From Ascaphus truei (lineage: Eukaryota; Chordata; Amphibia; Anura; Ascaphidae), in the NCBI GenBank assembly GCA_036426205.1, contig WSYH01001237.1, positions 54,857 to 118,856 of the forward strand: a stretch of 64,000 bases of DNA, written 5' to 3'. The translations under genes were made by a program, and so were the position numbers. A model generated the notes under the pieces. The model did no database searches, was not told the DNA's origin, and saw only the letters and a program-made list of their open reading frames with translations. Shown in pieces: positions 1-9,181 of this stretch. How positions within the stretch are numbered: the first letter of the stretch is position 1; every line of letters starts with the position of its first letter.

Positions 1-172
1 CCCCCCCCTTCAGGTGAGAACTCCGGACGAACAGGGTCCATCACAGATTTGGGGGACATGGAGTTGCTTCTAAACCTCCTTAGGCGAGAGGTGGCGTTGA
101 AAACCCACGATTTGTTGGGATTCCTTACAGTACCCCCACCACTGGGTGAGAAGCCTGGGTGGACAGGACCGT

Positions 173-3100
173 TCATACAGTAGGTCTGGGAGACATCGAG
201 TTGTTCCTGAAGTGTCTCAGGCGAGATTTAGGTCCAAAATCCAGGTGTACAGTGGCGAGTGCCGCAAAGGACAATGGTGGCACTGCGGTTTTTGTTACAT
301 GGGCAATGGGACCAGGGGACTCCGGAATAGGGACATCAGAAGGCCCGCAGCCAGGTATCCAGTGCATAGTAATAATCCAAGAATACGGGACACAGGACAC
401 TGATTGTTGGACAAAAATGACATTGGGGAATTCGGGGCAGACAATGGCCTTGGTGGAATCATCATGTAAGAAGTTGCGAGAGTCTTTAGCTCCCAAGGAA
501 TTCAGGGTGGTGGTTAGCGAGGGTATAGGGCGGGCGGGTTCACTGCAAGATATAGGAGCAGTAGTCTTGATACGAACCAGGCTTGTAATCCCAAGCAATT
601 CGAGAGAGCTGGTAGTAGTGTTTACGTAATTGTTGGTTGTGGTACATGCAGTTGCAGGATCCGCCTCCTCTGGCCTCTGAAATTTGGGGGGAATCAAATC
701 CAAAGTTATGGTCTTGGCGAAGGGCATAGTAAGCATCACGGAGACAGTAGGGGACAGCACGTCCAAACCCATAGTGGGACCATCAAGAACAGGGATGGAC
801 GCCTCAGGCAAAGCAACGAGGTCCAGCATGAGTGTCCTAGTCCTAGAGAATGAAGACATGCAATCCAGAAAGGGCACTTCAGACACCGCACAGAAACCCG
901 CGAGTAAAGACTCTGTTTGAAAGGTGAGAAAACAGATCTTATCCGAGAAAGCAGGAAGTCGGGTAAACGGTGTAACAGGCTTAGGAATAGAAGTCTTGGG
1001 GTTAATGCTGGGTACCTCCAACACAGAGAAGGAAAACAGTGAACTAGAACTTGGCTTGGGGGTGGAGGTCCCAGGTACCCAGGTCTCGTATGATACTGTG
1101 GGAGAAGCAATGCGAAATATTACTGTTTTAAATATAGGGTTATTAACATCGGTAGCTCCAGGCACCTTCCTGAGAGGTAACCCTAGTTTAGCGACAGGAC
1201 AGTCAAAAGTAAGTACCCCAAGTATTGTGGGAGACACAGAGAAATACAAGTCCATCTTAAAGACGGGGTCCTTTAAAAAAAGGGACACAGCAGGTATTAC
1301 TGAAAGTTCCAACTGCGATACCCCAGAGTTCGTGGTAGTAGACATACAGTCAGTAGTGGATACCCCGAATACTGTGGGCGAATCAGCGTGAAACAGTATT
1401 ATTAAAGGTGTGGGCATCCCAGACTTAAAGTCATCTTTAATCATCCCGGAGGCTGTGGCATGATCCGTGAAAGAAGCTGGGGTAGACTCTCCAATAGAAA
1501 CAAGGGTCATCTTGCTAGTCACTGAAGTGGGTGATTGAGAACCAGCAGGAACTGAACTAGCTACTGTAATGAAATCAGATAGCATTGCGCTTGTTTCAGA
1601 ATTGGATCCCTGAGAATCCCTAATGAGGGCATCAGACTCCATGGGAAACTCAGTGACAGGGGTCTTGGAACCAATTAAAGGAATTGCAGGTATCACAGAC
1701 TTAATAGGAGAAATACCTTGCAAGACAGAAATTTTAGTAAAGGTGATAGGCATAACAGATAGGAAAAACAGAAGAAAGCTAGAGAAGGTTGCTTCTACAA
1801 CAGAAGATTTGGAAGCGGCAGAGCTTAACTCAGCGGCTGCTGGAGAACTTTTAGCTACAGTGAGAAGGGACTGCAGGTTTACAATATCAGGGATAAGGGA
1901 AGTTTCAAACTTGAAAACCTGATCCTCCAAATAGGAGGGCCCTAACTTTAATTGTACTAAGGGAGCAACAGCAGATACACTGATCACAGAAGGGGTCACT
2001 TGGAAAGGGACATAATATGTACTGTTCGCTTTAAACCCTAGGATTTGAGAAGAGGAGAACCCAGACAGTGCAAATGGGGCAACCACGACTGTGCTGGTCT
2101 CTGAAGTGGGTATTTGGGAAAGAGTGTCTGGGACATCAGAAACGACTACAGATTCCATGAAAAGGGGTCTATGCTCAGAAGCAGGGGTCTCAGCTCTCTG
2201 AGTGATAGACGGGGTCAGCAAAATACCTAGGAGTAGGGATTCTGCGAACAGGTTTAGAGAAACAAACGGCTCCAGAATACTCTTAACTGGAGCCAGAATT
2301 ATTGCCGAAAGTTCAGGGGGCGTAGCCCCGAGAATTTTAGCTGAGTCAGGGGACATAAGGGGTTCATCCTCTGAGGCTAAGGAGGTGTCCCTGACTGAAA
2401 GACTACAGGGATTTACCAAGGGAGGTTCACAGGGCTGACCTGTAGGGGTTAACATAGGAAAAACCTCAAGGGTTAAATTACTCTGTACCCGAGAATCAGG
2501 GAAATAGAAGCTAGTCTCCGAGAGTGGGGTCATAGGGGGTTCTGCCTCTTGCCCTAGGGACCTAACATTAAACTGCGGAATATTAGGGTTAGCAGTAGGG
2601 ACCTCACAGAGCAGACTAGCAGGGGTTAAAACAGAAAAAACCTCGGGAACAGAGCTTAGAATTTGTGGGTTAGAAAAAGAGGGCAAACAGGATTCATTCT
2701 CTGGTGCTATTGAAGACACACTGACCTGGGGAATGCAGGGATATACAGTGGGGGACTCATAGGCCTGACTAGCAGGGGTTAAGACCGGAATAACCTCAGG
2801 GACAGAACTTAGGAAGGTTAACTCAGGATTAGGGAGCGTGGCAGCTTCTTCCTTAGTGGGCAGCGATAGAGAGATGGTTTGGCCATTCTTAGGAGAGGGA
2901 GGTACCCCCACAGGTTTAGCAACAGGACTGGCAGCATAGGAGATCTGCCAAGCAGCAGCGTAGCTGGCAAGGAGGGGGTCCTGTTCTTTTATGCAAATGT
3001 CAAGTGTTAAGGAAAGTACATGGAGTATATCCTGATATTGATCCAACATGAGGAGGGCGCCCTGTTGTACTAGATGAATGTCCAGTGATGAGGCCAGGGC

Positions 3101-3682
3101 ATAAAGTGCCTCTTGGGCGTCGAGCAGTTCCATAGGGTACACGTTATCCCAGGTTAAAGGGGAATCAGGGGAGCGTATACAATCGGCTAGAGACTGTTTT
3201 AAGTCCTGGATGCAGCAAGCCTTAAGAAAGAGATCACAACGGCATTGTCTTTGCAAAGGGGTTAAACCTTCATACGTATACAGGTCTTCAATCAAGGCTA
3301 TTATTTCACACAGATACTGGCCTTCATAGTGGGACTGGTACGCAGGCCGGGACATAACTTCAGTTGGAAAATTGCCTACCCCCGCCACGGCGCGGTCCGG
3401 TTTTTGTTGGCCGAGCATACTGTTACGCCGATGCTCGCCACAAACCGGGACCGGACCGCGGGGCTGAGGTGGGGTTACATTATCACCGACCTTAGTCCAC
3501 GCAGACTGATCCGGAGTGCGCAGTTTGTAGTCGTACATCGCAGGGTCAGGATTGGAGAAGGCAGCATCGTCGTTATTGAAGCCAAAGTCGGGGTAGGAGA
3601 AAACAGGACAATCGATGGCCGAAGCAGGGTCAGGATAGAAGACATCCGGGTGGTCGTAGTCGTAGCAAGGAATTGGCAACAA
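173..3682 (-). CDS. 1169-aa Ser/Thr/Pro-rich ORF of LTR element, function unknown
   Basis: A long uninterrupted ORF in a non-autonomous LTR element. It starts inside the LTR (the first ~87 codons lie in 3421-3682) and crosses the LTR/internal junction. Residues ~1-60 are acidic and aromatic with repeated PDPA-like motifs. Residues ~100-240 look alpha-helical and contain several Cys (QRQCRCDLFLKACC). From ~290 to 460 there are three or four imperfect repeats of ~55-60 residues built on SSVPEV-x-x-VLTPAS. The rest is low-complexity Ser/Thr/Pro/Val sequence. I see no nucleocapsid zinc knuckle, protease, RT or integrase motif. The solo LTR at 40446-41288 encodes a recognisable relative of the N-terminus (shared SNPDPAM and GPVPV), so the coding start inside the LTR belongs to the family. 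The ORF being open over 3.5 kb suggests recent activity or selection. The product could be a derived gag or an unrelated passenger; I cannot assign a role. Confidence 0.55.
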   Translation of the reverse strand: MLPIPCYDYDHPDVFYPDPASAIDCPVFSYPDFGFNNDDAAFSNPDPAMYDYKLRTPDQSAWTKVGDNVTPPQPRGPVPVCGEHRRNSMLGQQKPDRAVAGVGNFPTEVMSRPAYQSHYEGQYLCEIIALIEDLYTYEGLTPLQRQCRCDLFLKACCIQDLKQSLADCIRSPDSPLTWDNVYPMELLDAQEALYALASSLDIHLVQQGALLMLDQYQDILHVLSLTLDICIKEQDPLLASYAAAWQISYAASPVAKPVGVPPSPKNGQTISLSLPTKEEAATLPNPELTFLSSVPEVIPVLTPASQAYESPTVYPCIPQVSVSSIAPENESCLPSFSNPQILSSVPEVFSVLTPASLLCEVPTANPNIPQFNVRSLGQEAEPPMTPLSETSFYFPDSRVQSNLTLEVFPMLTPTGQPCEPPLVNPCSLSVRDTSLASEDEPLMSPDSAKILGATPPELSAIILAPVKSILEPFVSLNLFAESLLLGILLTPSITQRAETPASEHRPLFMESVVVSDVPDTLSQIPTSETSTVVVAPFALSGFSSSQILGFKANSTYYVPFQVTPSVISVSAVAPLVQLKLGPSYLEDQVFKFETSLIPDIVNLQSLLTVAKSSPAAAELSSAASKSSVVEATFSSFLLFFLSVMPITFTKISVLQGISPIKSVIPAIPLIGSKTPVTEFPMESDALIRDSQGSNSETSAMLSDFITVASSVPAGSQSPTSVTSKMTLVSIGESTPASFTDHATASGMIKDDFKSGMPTPLIILFHADSPTVFGVSTTDCMSTTTNSGVSQLELSVIPAVSLFLKDPVFKMDLYFSVSPTILGVLTFDCPVAKLGLPLRKVPGATDVNNPIFKTVIFRIASPTVSYETWVPGTSTPKPSSSSLFSFSVLEVPSINPKTSIPKPVTPFTRLPAFSDKICFLTFQTESLLAGFCAVSEVPFLDCMSSFSRTRTLMLDLVALPEASIPVLDGPTMGLDVLSPTVSVMLTMPFAKTITLDLIPPKFQRPEEADPATACTTTNNYVNTTTSSLELLGITSLVRIKTTAPISCSEPARPIPSLTTTLNSLGAKDSRNFLHDDSTKAIVCPEFPNVIFVQQSVSCVPYSWIITMHWIPGCGPSDVPIPESPGPIAHVTKTAVPPLSFAALATVHLDFGPKSRLRHFRNNSMSPRPTV

Positions 3683-4274
3683 GCAGACAGGAGTTCCCCG
3701 CTTCAGCTTAGGAGCGTGAGCGGCTTCTGCGCGAGGAGCGGCCTCGGCCCATGACGCCGATCTCAGCAGGAGGAGACAGCAGGTTGGCCGAAGTTCACCG
3801 CAGGGTAGCGTCGGGGAGAACCAACGCTTCAGCGCAGAAGTCCAAGGCAGGCCACTGCAAGGGGATAGCAGCAGGCCGCAGCAAAGGAAGGGTAGCCACT
3901 GCTAGGAGGGAATGCAGCAGGTACCGGTGCTGGCAACACGCTTCAGCACAGGAGAATAAACAGGCCTCTGGATACTCAGGAACTTGGAAGATACAGTAAG
4001 AACGCTAGGAGAGAGGCCTGGGGCGGTTTGTGGCAGAGACAGTAACGTCCAGGTAGGAGATTATGCTCGGCACTGTTTCAGTGCCAACGCCCAGGATATA
4101 AAGGGCGGAGATCCAATCACAGGAGGAGGGTGTGTGAGTATTCCTCCAATGATGTAGCACAGGGCAGACGCAGCAATGAGAAGCAGCACATGTGCCATAG
4201 ATTGCCAGAGAAAACTTTTGCAACTGCAGAAGTCTGCAAAAGTTATAATCAAAGCCAGGAGTGGATTCCTTACA
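3421..4274 (-). repeat. LTR A of the 1-5696 element
   Basis: An 854-bp LTR. On the plus strand it starts TGTTACGCC and ends GGATTCCTTACA. Its left part aligns with the solo LTR at 40446-41288, including shared stretches around the GGACCGGACCGC and CACCGACCTTAG motifs. Its right part (3846-4274) is repeated at about 5276-5696. In element orientation this is the 5' LTR of the 1169-aa ORF and the 3' LTR of the deleted copy to its right. Confidence 0.8.
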
Positions 4275-4540
4275 GTACCCCCCCCTTCAGGTGAGAACTC
4301 CGGACGAACAGGGTCCATCACAGATTTGGGGGACATGGAGTTGCTTCTAAACCTCCTTAGGCGAGAGGTGGCGTTGAAAACCCACGATTTGTTGGGATTC
4401 CTTACAGTACCCCCACCACTGGGTGAGAAGCCTGGGTGGACAGGACCGTTCATACAGTAGGTCTGGGAGACATCGAGTTGTTCCTGAAGTGTCTCAGGCG
4501 AGATTTAGGTCCAAAATCCAGGTGTACAGTGGCGAGTGCC
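4275..4540 (-). repeat. ~132-bp tandem duplication containing a polypurine tract
   Basis: Two diverged units of about 132 bp (4275-4406 and 4407 to ~4540). Both begin GTACCCCC and encode related tails on the minus strand (NSMSPK.. and NSMSPR..; FSPEGGGTVRNP and FSPSGGGTVRNP). Each unit ends in GGATTCCTTACA like an LTR edge. The same arrangement occurs at 1-260. It puts two PPT-plus-LTR-start cassettes in tandem. Confidence 0.7.
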
Positions 4541-5275
4541 GCAAAGGACAATGGTGGCACTGCGGTTTTTGTTACATGGGCAATGGGACCAGGGGACTCC
4601 GGAATAGGGACATCAGAAGGCCCGCAGCCAGGTATCCAGTGCATAGTAATAATCCAAGAATACGGGACACAGGACACTGATTGTTGGACAAAAATGACAT
4701 TGGGGAATTCGGGGCAGACAATGGCCTTGGTGGAATCATCATGTAAGAAGTTGCGAGAGTCTTTAGCTCCCAAGGAATTCAGGGTGGTGGTTAGCGAGGG
4801 TATAGGGCGGGCGGGTTCACTGCAAGATATAGGAGCAGTAGTCTTGATACGAACCAGGCTTGTAATCCCAAGCAATTCGAGAGAGCTGGTAGTAGTGTTT
4901 ACGTAATTGTTGGTTGTGGTACATGCAGTTGCAGGATCCGCCTCCTCTGGCCTCTGAAATTTGGGGGGAATCAAATCCAAAGTTATGGTCTTGGCGAAGG
5001 GCATAGTAAGCATCACGGAGACAGTAGGGGACAGGTCAACTCCACACCCAAGTGGGACCATCACGAACAAGGGATGGACGCCTCAGCACACAACGATGTC
5101 CAGCATGAGTGTCCTAGTCCTAAGAATGAAGATGCAATCCAGAAAGCGCACTTCAACACCCGCACAAGAAACCCGCGAGTAAACTCTGTTTGAAAGGTGA
5201 GAAAAGATCTTATCCAGAAAGCAGGAAGTCGGGGTAACGGTGTAACAGGCTTAGAATAGAAGTCTTGGGGTTAGG
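4275..5275 (-). pseudogene. Duplicated, deleted copy of the LTR-element internal region
   Basis: This repeats positions 1-1010. Positions 147-756 and 4424-5033 translate identically in two frames, which implies near 100% identity. After 5034 the similarity continues but with many one-base deletions and substitutions up to about 5275, where it jumps to the LTR-like sequence matching 3846 onward. The remaining coding piece (minus strand, 5070-4450) keeps only the last ~200 residues of the 1169-aa ORF. It is a broken copy; the abrupt change of quality could also reflect an assembly join. Confidence 0.75.
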
Positions 5276-5696
5276 CCAAGGCGCCACTGCAAGGGGATAG
5301 CAGCAGGCCGGCAGAAAGAAGGGTAGCCACTGCTAGGAGGGAATGCAGCATGTACGGGCTGGCAACACGCTTCAGCACGGAGAATAAACAGGCCTCTGGA
5401 TACTCAGGAACTTGGAAGGTAAAGAACGCTAGGAGAGAGGCCTGGGGGTTTGTGGCAGAGACAGTAACGTCCAGGCAGGAGATTATGCTCGGCAACTGTT
5501 TTTCAGTGCCAACGCCCAGAATAATAAAGGGCGAGATCCATCACAGGAGGAGGGTGTTGATTATTCCTCCAATGATGTAGCCAGGGCAGAAGCTGCAATG
5601 AGAAGCAGCACATGTGCCATAGATTGCCAGAGGAAACTTTTGCAACTGCAGAAGTCTGCAAAAGTTATAATCAAAGCCAGGAGTGGATTCCTTACA
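5276..5696 (-). repeat. LTR B, truncated
   Basis: Matches the right half of LTR A (3846-4274), including the final GTGGATTCCTTACA. It is followed at 5697 by unrelated AT-rich DNA, so 5696 is the outer edge of the insertion. The left half of the LTR is missing. Confidence 0.75.
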
Positions 5697-6109
5697 GGAG
5701 GTTGATGACCCCAAGGAAGAAGCAGCCTGGACCACAATTTTCCTATAAGGTTTTTTATGTTATTGCAGACACAGGATATTTTATTTCTTTTATTTATCTG
5801 GACTATTGTTTTTTGAACAGATTATTTTTTCACAACTTAGACATTTTCATTATTTTTTTATTATTTTTATGTCATCATTTTTTCTATTGTAGTTTATATA
5901 TTTTTGCACATTTACTACTATTTTGGTATTTTATACATGTTATATATACATCCACCGTCATAATTATATATATACATGGTTCAATATATATATATACATG
6001 GTTTGTTCATAGGCATCTTTGCGGGGTGTGGCATTTTGATAATTAGTTTCAGGTTTGCAGCAATTTAGGTGTATGCTATCACGGGCGCTGTCCATAAATT
6101 TCTGTTCTC

Positions 6110-6110
<1 letters not shown>
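5697..6110. other. AT-rich non-repetitive stretch, no gene seen
   Basis: T-rich sequence directly outside LTR B. It contains an in-frame stretch with no recognisable product. I see no splice-flanked exon or RNA gene. Confidence 0.5.
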
Positions 6111-6111
<1 letters not shown>

Positions 6112-6161
<50 letters not shown>

Positions 6162-6180
6162 TACTGTATATATATATATA
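6112..6180. repeat. (TA)n microsatellite
   Basis: Long uninterrupted TA dinucleotide runs, at the edge of the ribozyme-repeat family. Similar TA runs border other copies (6557-6592, 10733-10795, 49230-49305). Confidence 0.95.
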
Positions 6181-6182
6181 TA

Positions 6183-6554
6183 TACAAATATAACTGTATG
6201 CTCATCTGCATGTCTTAGGCAGGTCTGCAACCCCGCCTTTCCCCATTATCCACTGCAGCAAGGGATTCTGGGAAATTACATGCAAATGAGCACACAGTGT
6301 CACTTTTTAACGTGGTTCCCTATAGGCTTAAGCTTGCTGCATGGTCACAGCTTTGAGCACAGCCAGGGTTAAACCTTAGGGTTGCTCATGTAATGTGAGC
6401 ATGAGATAAAAAGTGGCACTGTGTGCTCATTTGCATGTCATTTCCCAGAATCCCTTGCTGCAGTGGAAGTGCTGTTTGCTGGGTGATAATGTGAAGACAG
6501 GGTTGCAGACCTGTCTAAGACATGCAAATGAATATACAGGAATATTTACAGTTG

Positions 6555-6600
<46 letters not shown>
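6183..6600. repeat. Fold-back repeat of the ribozyme family, ribozyme lost
   Basis: Two inverted arms of ~200 bp share the marker sequences TCTTAGGCAGGTCTGCAACC and AAGGGATTCTGGGAAA in opposite orientation (6210-6300 and 6415-6530). The middle is short and the hammerhead core found in sister copies is absent. It is a fold-back derivative of the repeat at 6630-7140. Confidence 0.75.
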
Positions 6601-6629
6601 TTATATATATATATATACATTTATATATA

Positions 6630-7145
6630 TATAGTTAAGTTATGATGAGTAAATAAGTGACAAAAAAAACCCACAGCAAAGCATATACAGTAGCAAATGG
6701 AAATATAACTGTATGCTCATTTGCATGTCTTAGGCAGGTCTGCAACCCCACCTTTCACCATTATCACCCAGCACACAGAACTTCCACTGCAGCAAAGGAT
6801 TCTGGGAAATGACATGCAAATGAACACACAGTGCCACCTTTTGCTTCAAAACCATTTTAAACATGGTTCCCTATAGGCTTAAGCTTGCTGCTTGGTCACA
6901 GCTTTAAGCACAGCCAGGGTTAAGATGCATAGCCAGTAAACCCACCCACAGACAGCTGTTTCAACCTTAATGGGTCTCATCAGTGTGGGGTTGGTTACTG
7001 GCTATGCAAAGCTGAAGCAATGAGGATGGGGTTTACCATACTTAGTTAAGTTATGGTGAGTAAAAAAAGTGACAAAAAACCTCCACAGCAAAGCATATAG
7101 CAAATGAAAATATAACCGTCTGCAACCCCACCTTTCACCATTTGC
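6630..7145 (-). repeat. ~400-bp tandem ribozyme repeat unit upstream of the PLE
   Basis: A unit of about 400 bp is partly repeated head-to-tail. The stretch GTTAAGTTATG.TGAGTAAA, ending in CACAGCAAAGCATATA, occurs at ~6634-6695 and again at ~7032-7100. The following CTGCAACCCCACCTTTCACC marker occurs at ~6740 and ~7121. A complete hammerhead lies in the unit (6926-7008, minus). The Penelope-like coding region begins immediately after (7150), on the opposite strand to the ribozyme. Tandem ~400-bp units with type I hammerheads are known from PLE terminal repeats and from animal retrozymes. Confidence 0.75.
6926..7008 (-). ncRNA. Type I hammerhead ribozyme, intact core
   Basis: Read on the minus strand. 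Core box 1 is CTGATGA. Stem II is GACC, loop CATTAA, GGTT (G-U closing pair). Core box 2 is GAAA, followed by palindromic CAGCTG and the cleavage triplet GTC. Stem I pairs CCCACA with TGTGGG next to the core, then an internal loop, then TGCATAGCCAGTAA with TTACTGGCTATGCA. A very short palindromic stem III is the hallmark of minimal hammerheads that act as dimers in tandem repeats. All catalytic positions that I know of are present. Cleavage is predicted after the C of GTC; activity is an inference. Confidence 0.85.
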
Positions 7146-7149
7146 AGTA

Positions 7150-9181
7150 AGTTTGATCTGCAATCCAATAATCACAGCATCGCGGCCTTCATGAATGTGT
7201 TGAATAAAGAAACTAGCCATGGTGTCAAAAATAAACGAACTAGTTTCCATAACATCTCACGAGAAAAAAAGACTGTGATAGAGACATTAAGGAAAGCGAA
7301 GGACATCATCATACGTGCCGCGGACAAAGGAGGTGGCATTGTGCTGCTGAAATATGCGGATTACAAGCAAGAAATCGAAGATCAATTGGCCAAAGAGATG
7401 ACCTATAGACTCCTACCAGGGGACCCAACAGTTGAGTAGAAAAAAGAAATTGACTCGATTGTGCAAATGGGGATAGTAAACAACTGGATCTCAGAAGAGA
7501 CGGGCAATTTTATTTCACAACCCTTTCCCAGAATGCCAATCCTGTACACCTTACCGAAAATTCATAAATCCACCACTAAGCCACCAGGAAGAACCATTAT
7601 TTCTGCAAGAGGGACGTTATGTCATCCTCTTTCGCAGTTTATTGACTTTTATCTCCAACCGATGGTCAATGGTATGAGCACTCATGTAAAGGACACTACC
7701 GATTTTATCTTACAGATCGGAAAAATTAAATTGGAAAGGATGGACTGAATTCTGGTAACCCTCGATGTTGGTAGTCTGTATACCAATATCCCACACAAGG
7801 AGGGTTTGGAAGCCATAAGAACAAAATGTAATGCCCATGTGATGCATACAGGCCCACCGGTCGAGTTTCTATTGCTACTCATTGAGGTTGTCTTAAACAA
7901 AAATTACTTCAGATTTGAGAAGAATGTCTATCTACAACTCAGTGGCATTGCAATGGGGACCAATATGGCGCCCTCATATGCGAATTTATTCATGGACGTC
8001 TATGAGCATACACATATCCTACACGATGCTCCATATGTACACTGCATAAAAAAATATCTACGGTACATAGATGACATTTTCATTGTGTGGGATGGATCGG
8101 AATCTGCACTCTTGGAGTAGATTGACTCTTCATTGAGTATCTGAATAAAATTCCACCCACAATCCGCTTCTCGGCGCAATTTAGCGACAAGGAAATTTCA
8201 TTCCTGGACACCACCGTTTATAAGACCAGTGGAGGCCTTGCCACTAGGCTTTATCATAAGGACACCGACAGAAACACACTTCTGTTTGCCACCAGCCACC
8301 ATCCGGTACCGCTTAAGAGAGGACTTCCGTTTTCCCAATTACTGCGGGTCAAGAGAATAATCAGCAACCCACAGGAGGTTGAGCCAGCACTCATGGATAT
8401 GGCACAGTGCTTCCGTGATAGGGGCTATGACTCTAAAGATATAGAGGACGCCCTACGAAAAGTGAGGAATACCGACAGAACGGCGTTATTAACACCACAG
8501 GTTAAAGAGCCTGCACAGGAATGGTGCCATTTTGTTAGCACCTTTTCAACTGCATCAGGACGCATTAAACGCATTATCCATAAAAACTGGCATATCCTGC
8601 CCAATGACAGCCAAATTGGACGAGTTTGTAAAGAACCTCCTTTACTTTGTTACAGGCGTGGCCGCAATGTGGGCGACATGCTCACACAAACGGATCCAGT
8701 TGACAAATATGCATCTGTAAAAACGTGGCTCTGTAGAAAACCAGGGTCATACCGCTGCCATGGATGCACTAATTGCAGCTTTATGCAGGTTGGATCAAGT
8801 TATGAACATCCACATAGTGGTGCTCGCATTGCCATCAAGCATTATCTCAATTGCGAATCTCGCTTTGTCGTGTATCTCATCAGATGCCTGTGCAGCCTCC
8901 TCTACATTGGAAAGACCTCGCGCATGTTAAAGGAACGGATTCCAATACACCGCTCTACTATCAGAAAGGCGCTCAACATTGTGGATGATAAAACTGAGCT
9001 TAAATACCTACCTGTCGCAAGACATTATAAACAGATGCCCATCCTCCAAGTACAGCCACCATCACGTGGAGGGGATAGGAATAAATTGCTTCTGCAACAG
9101 GAGGCGAAATTGATTTATGAACTGAGAACTATGTCCCCTTTGGGATTAAATGAGGACTTGAAACTTAGTTGCTTTTTGTAA
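7150..9181 (+). pseudogene. Penelope-like element RT plus GIY-YIG, broken
   Basis: Fragments in order: an N-terminal PLE block with the conserved RAADKGGGIVLL (~7300); RT fingers with LPKIHKSTTKPPGRTIISA (~7550); the palm TLDVGSLYTNIPH (~7757) after an in-frame stop at 7746; SGIAMGTNMAPSYANLFM (~7945); and the catalytic YIDDIFIVW (~8065). A stop at 8118 is followed by a frameshift. The C-terminal part (8393-9181) carries the Cys-rich linker (CHGCTNCSF) and a GIY-YIG endonuclease (LLYIGKTSRMLKERI). RT copies RNA at the target and GIY-YIG cuts DNA. At least two stops and one frameshift make this copy inactive. There is also a stop at 7437 between the first two blocks. Confidence 0.9.

Larger units (their letters stand above)
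1..5696 (-). mobile_element. LTR element without visible pol, with tandem partial copy
   Basis: An LTR element read on the minus strand and cut by the left window edge. A complete LTR lies at 3421-4274 and a truncated one at about 5276-5696; both have a TTACA end on the plus strand (TGTAA in element sense). The internal region left of 3421 carries a 1169-aa ORF (3682-173). The segment 4275-5275 repeats about 1-1010 and then jumps to LTR sequence, so the second unit lacks roughly 2.8 kb. A purine tract (GGGGGGGTAC in element sense) directly precedes each TGTAAGGAATCC LTR start, as expected of a polypurine tract. I see no RT, integrase or protease motif, so the element looks non-autonomous. A solo LTR of the same family with a 5-bp TSD at 40446-41288 confirms the LTR ends. 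The superfamily is not recognised. Confidence 0.8.

Noticed and set aside
159..629. 156-codon plus-strand ORF, identical at 4436-4906
   Set aside because: It is the antisense shadow of the 1169-aa minus-strand ORF; it is duplicated only because the DNA is.
6111..6180. Possible CRISPR-like or satellite array
   Set aside because: Simple TA microsatellite without spacers.
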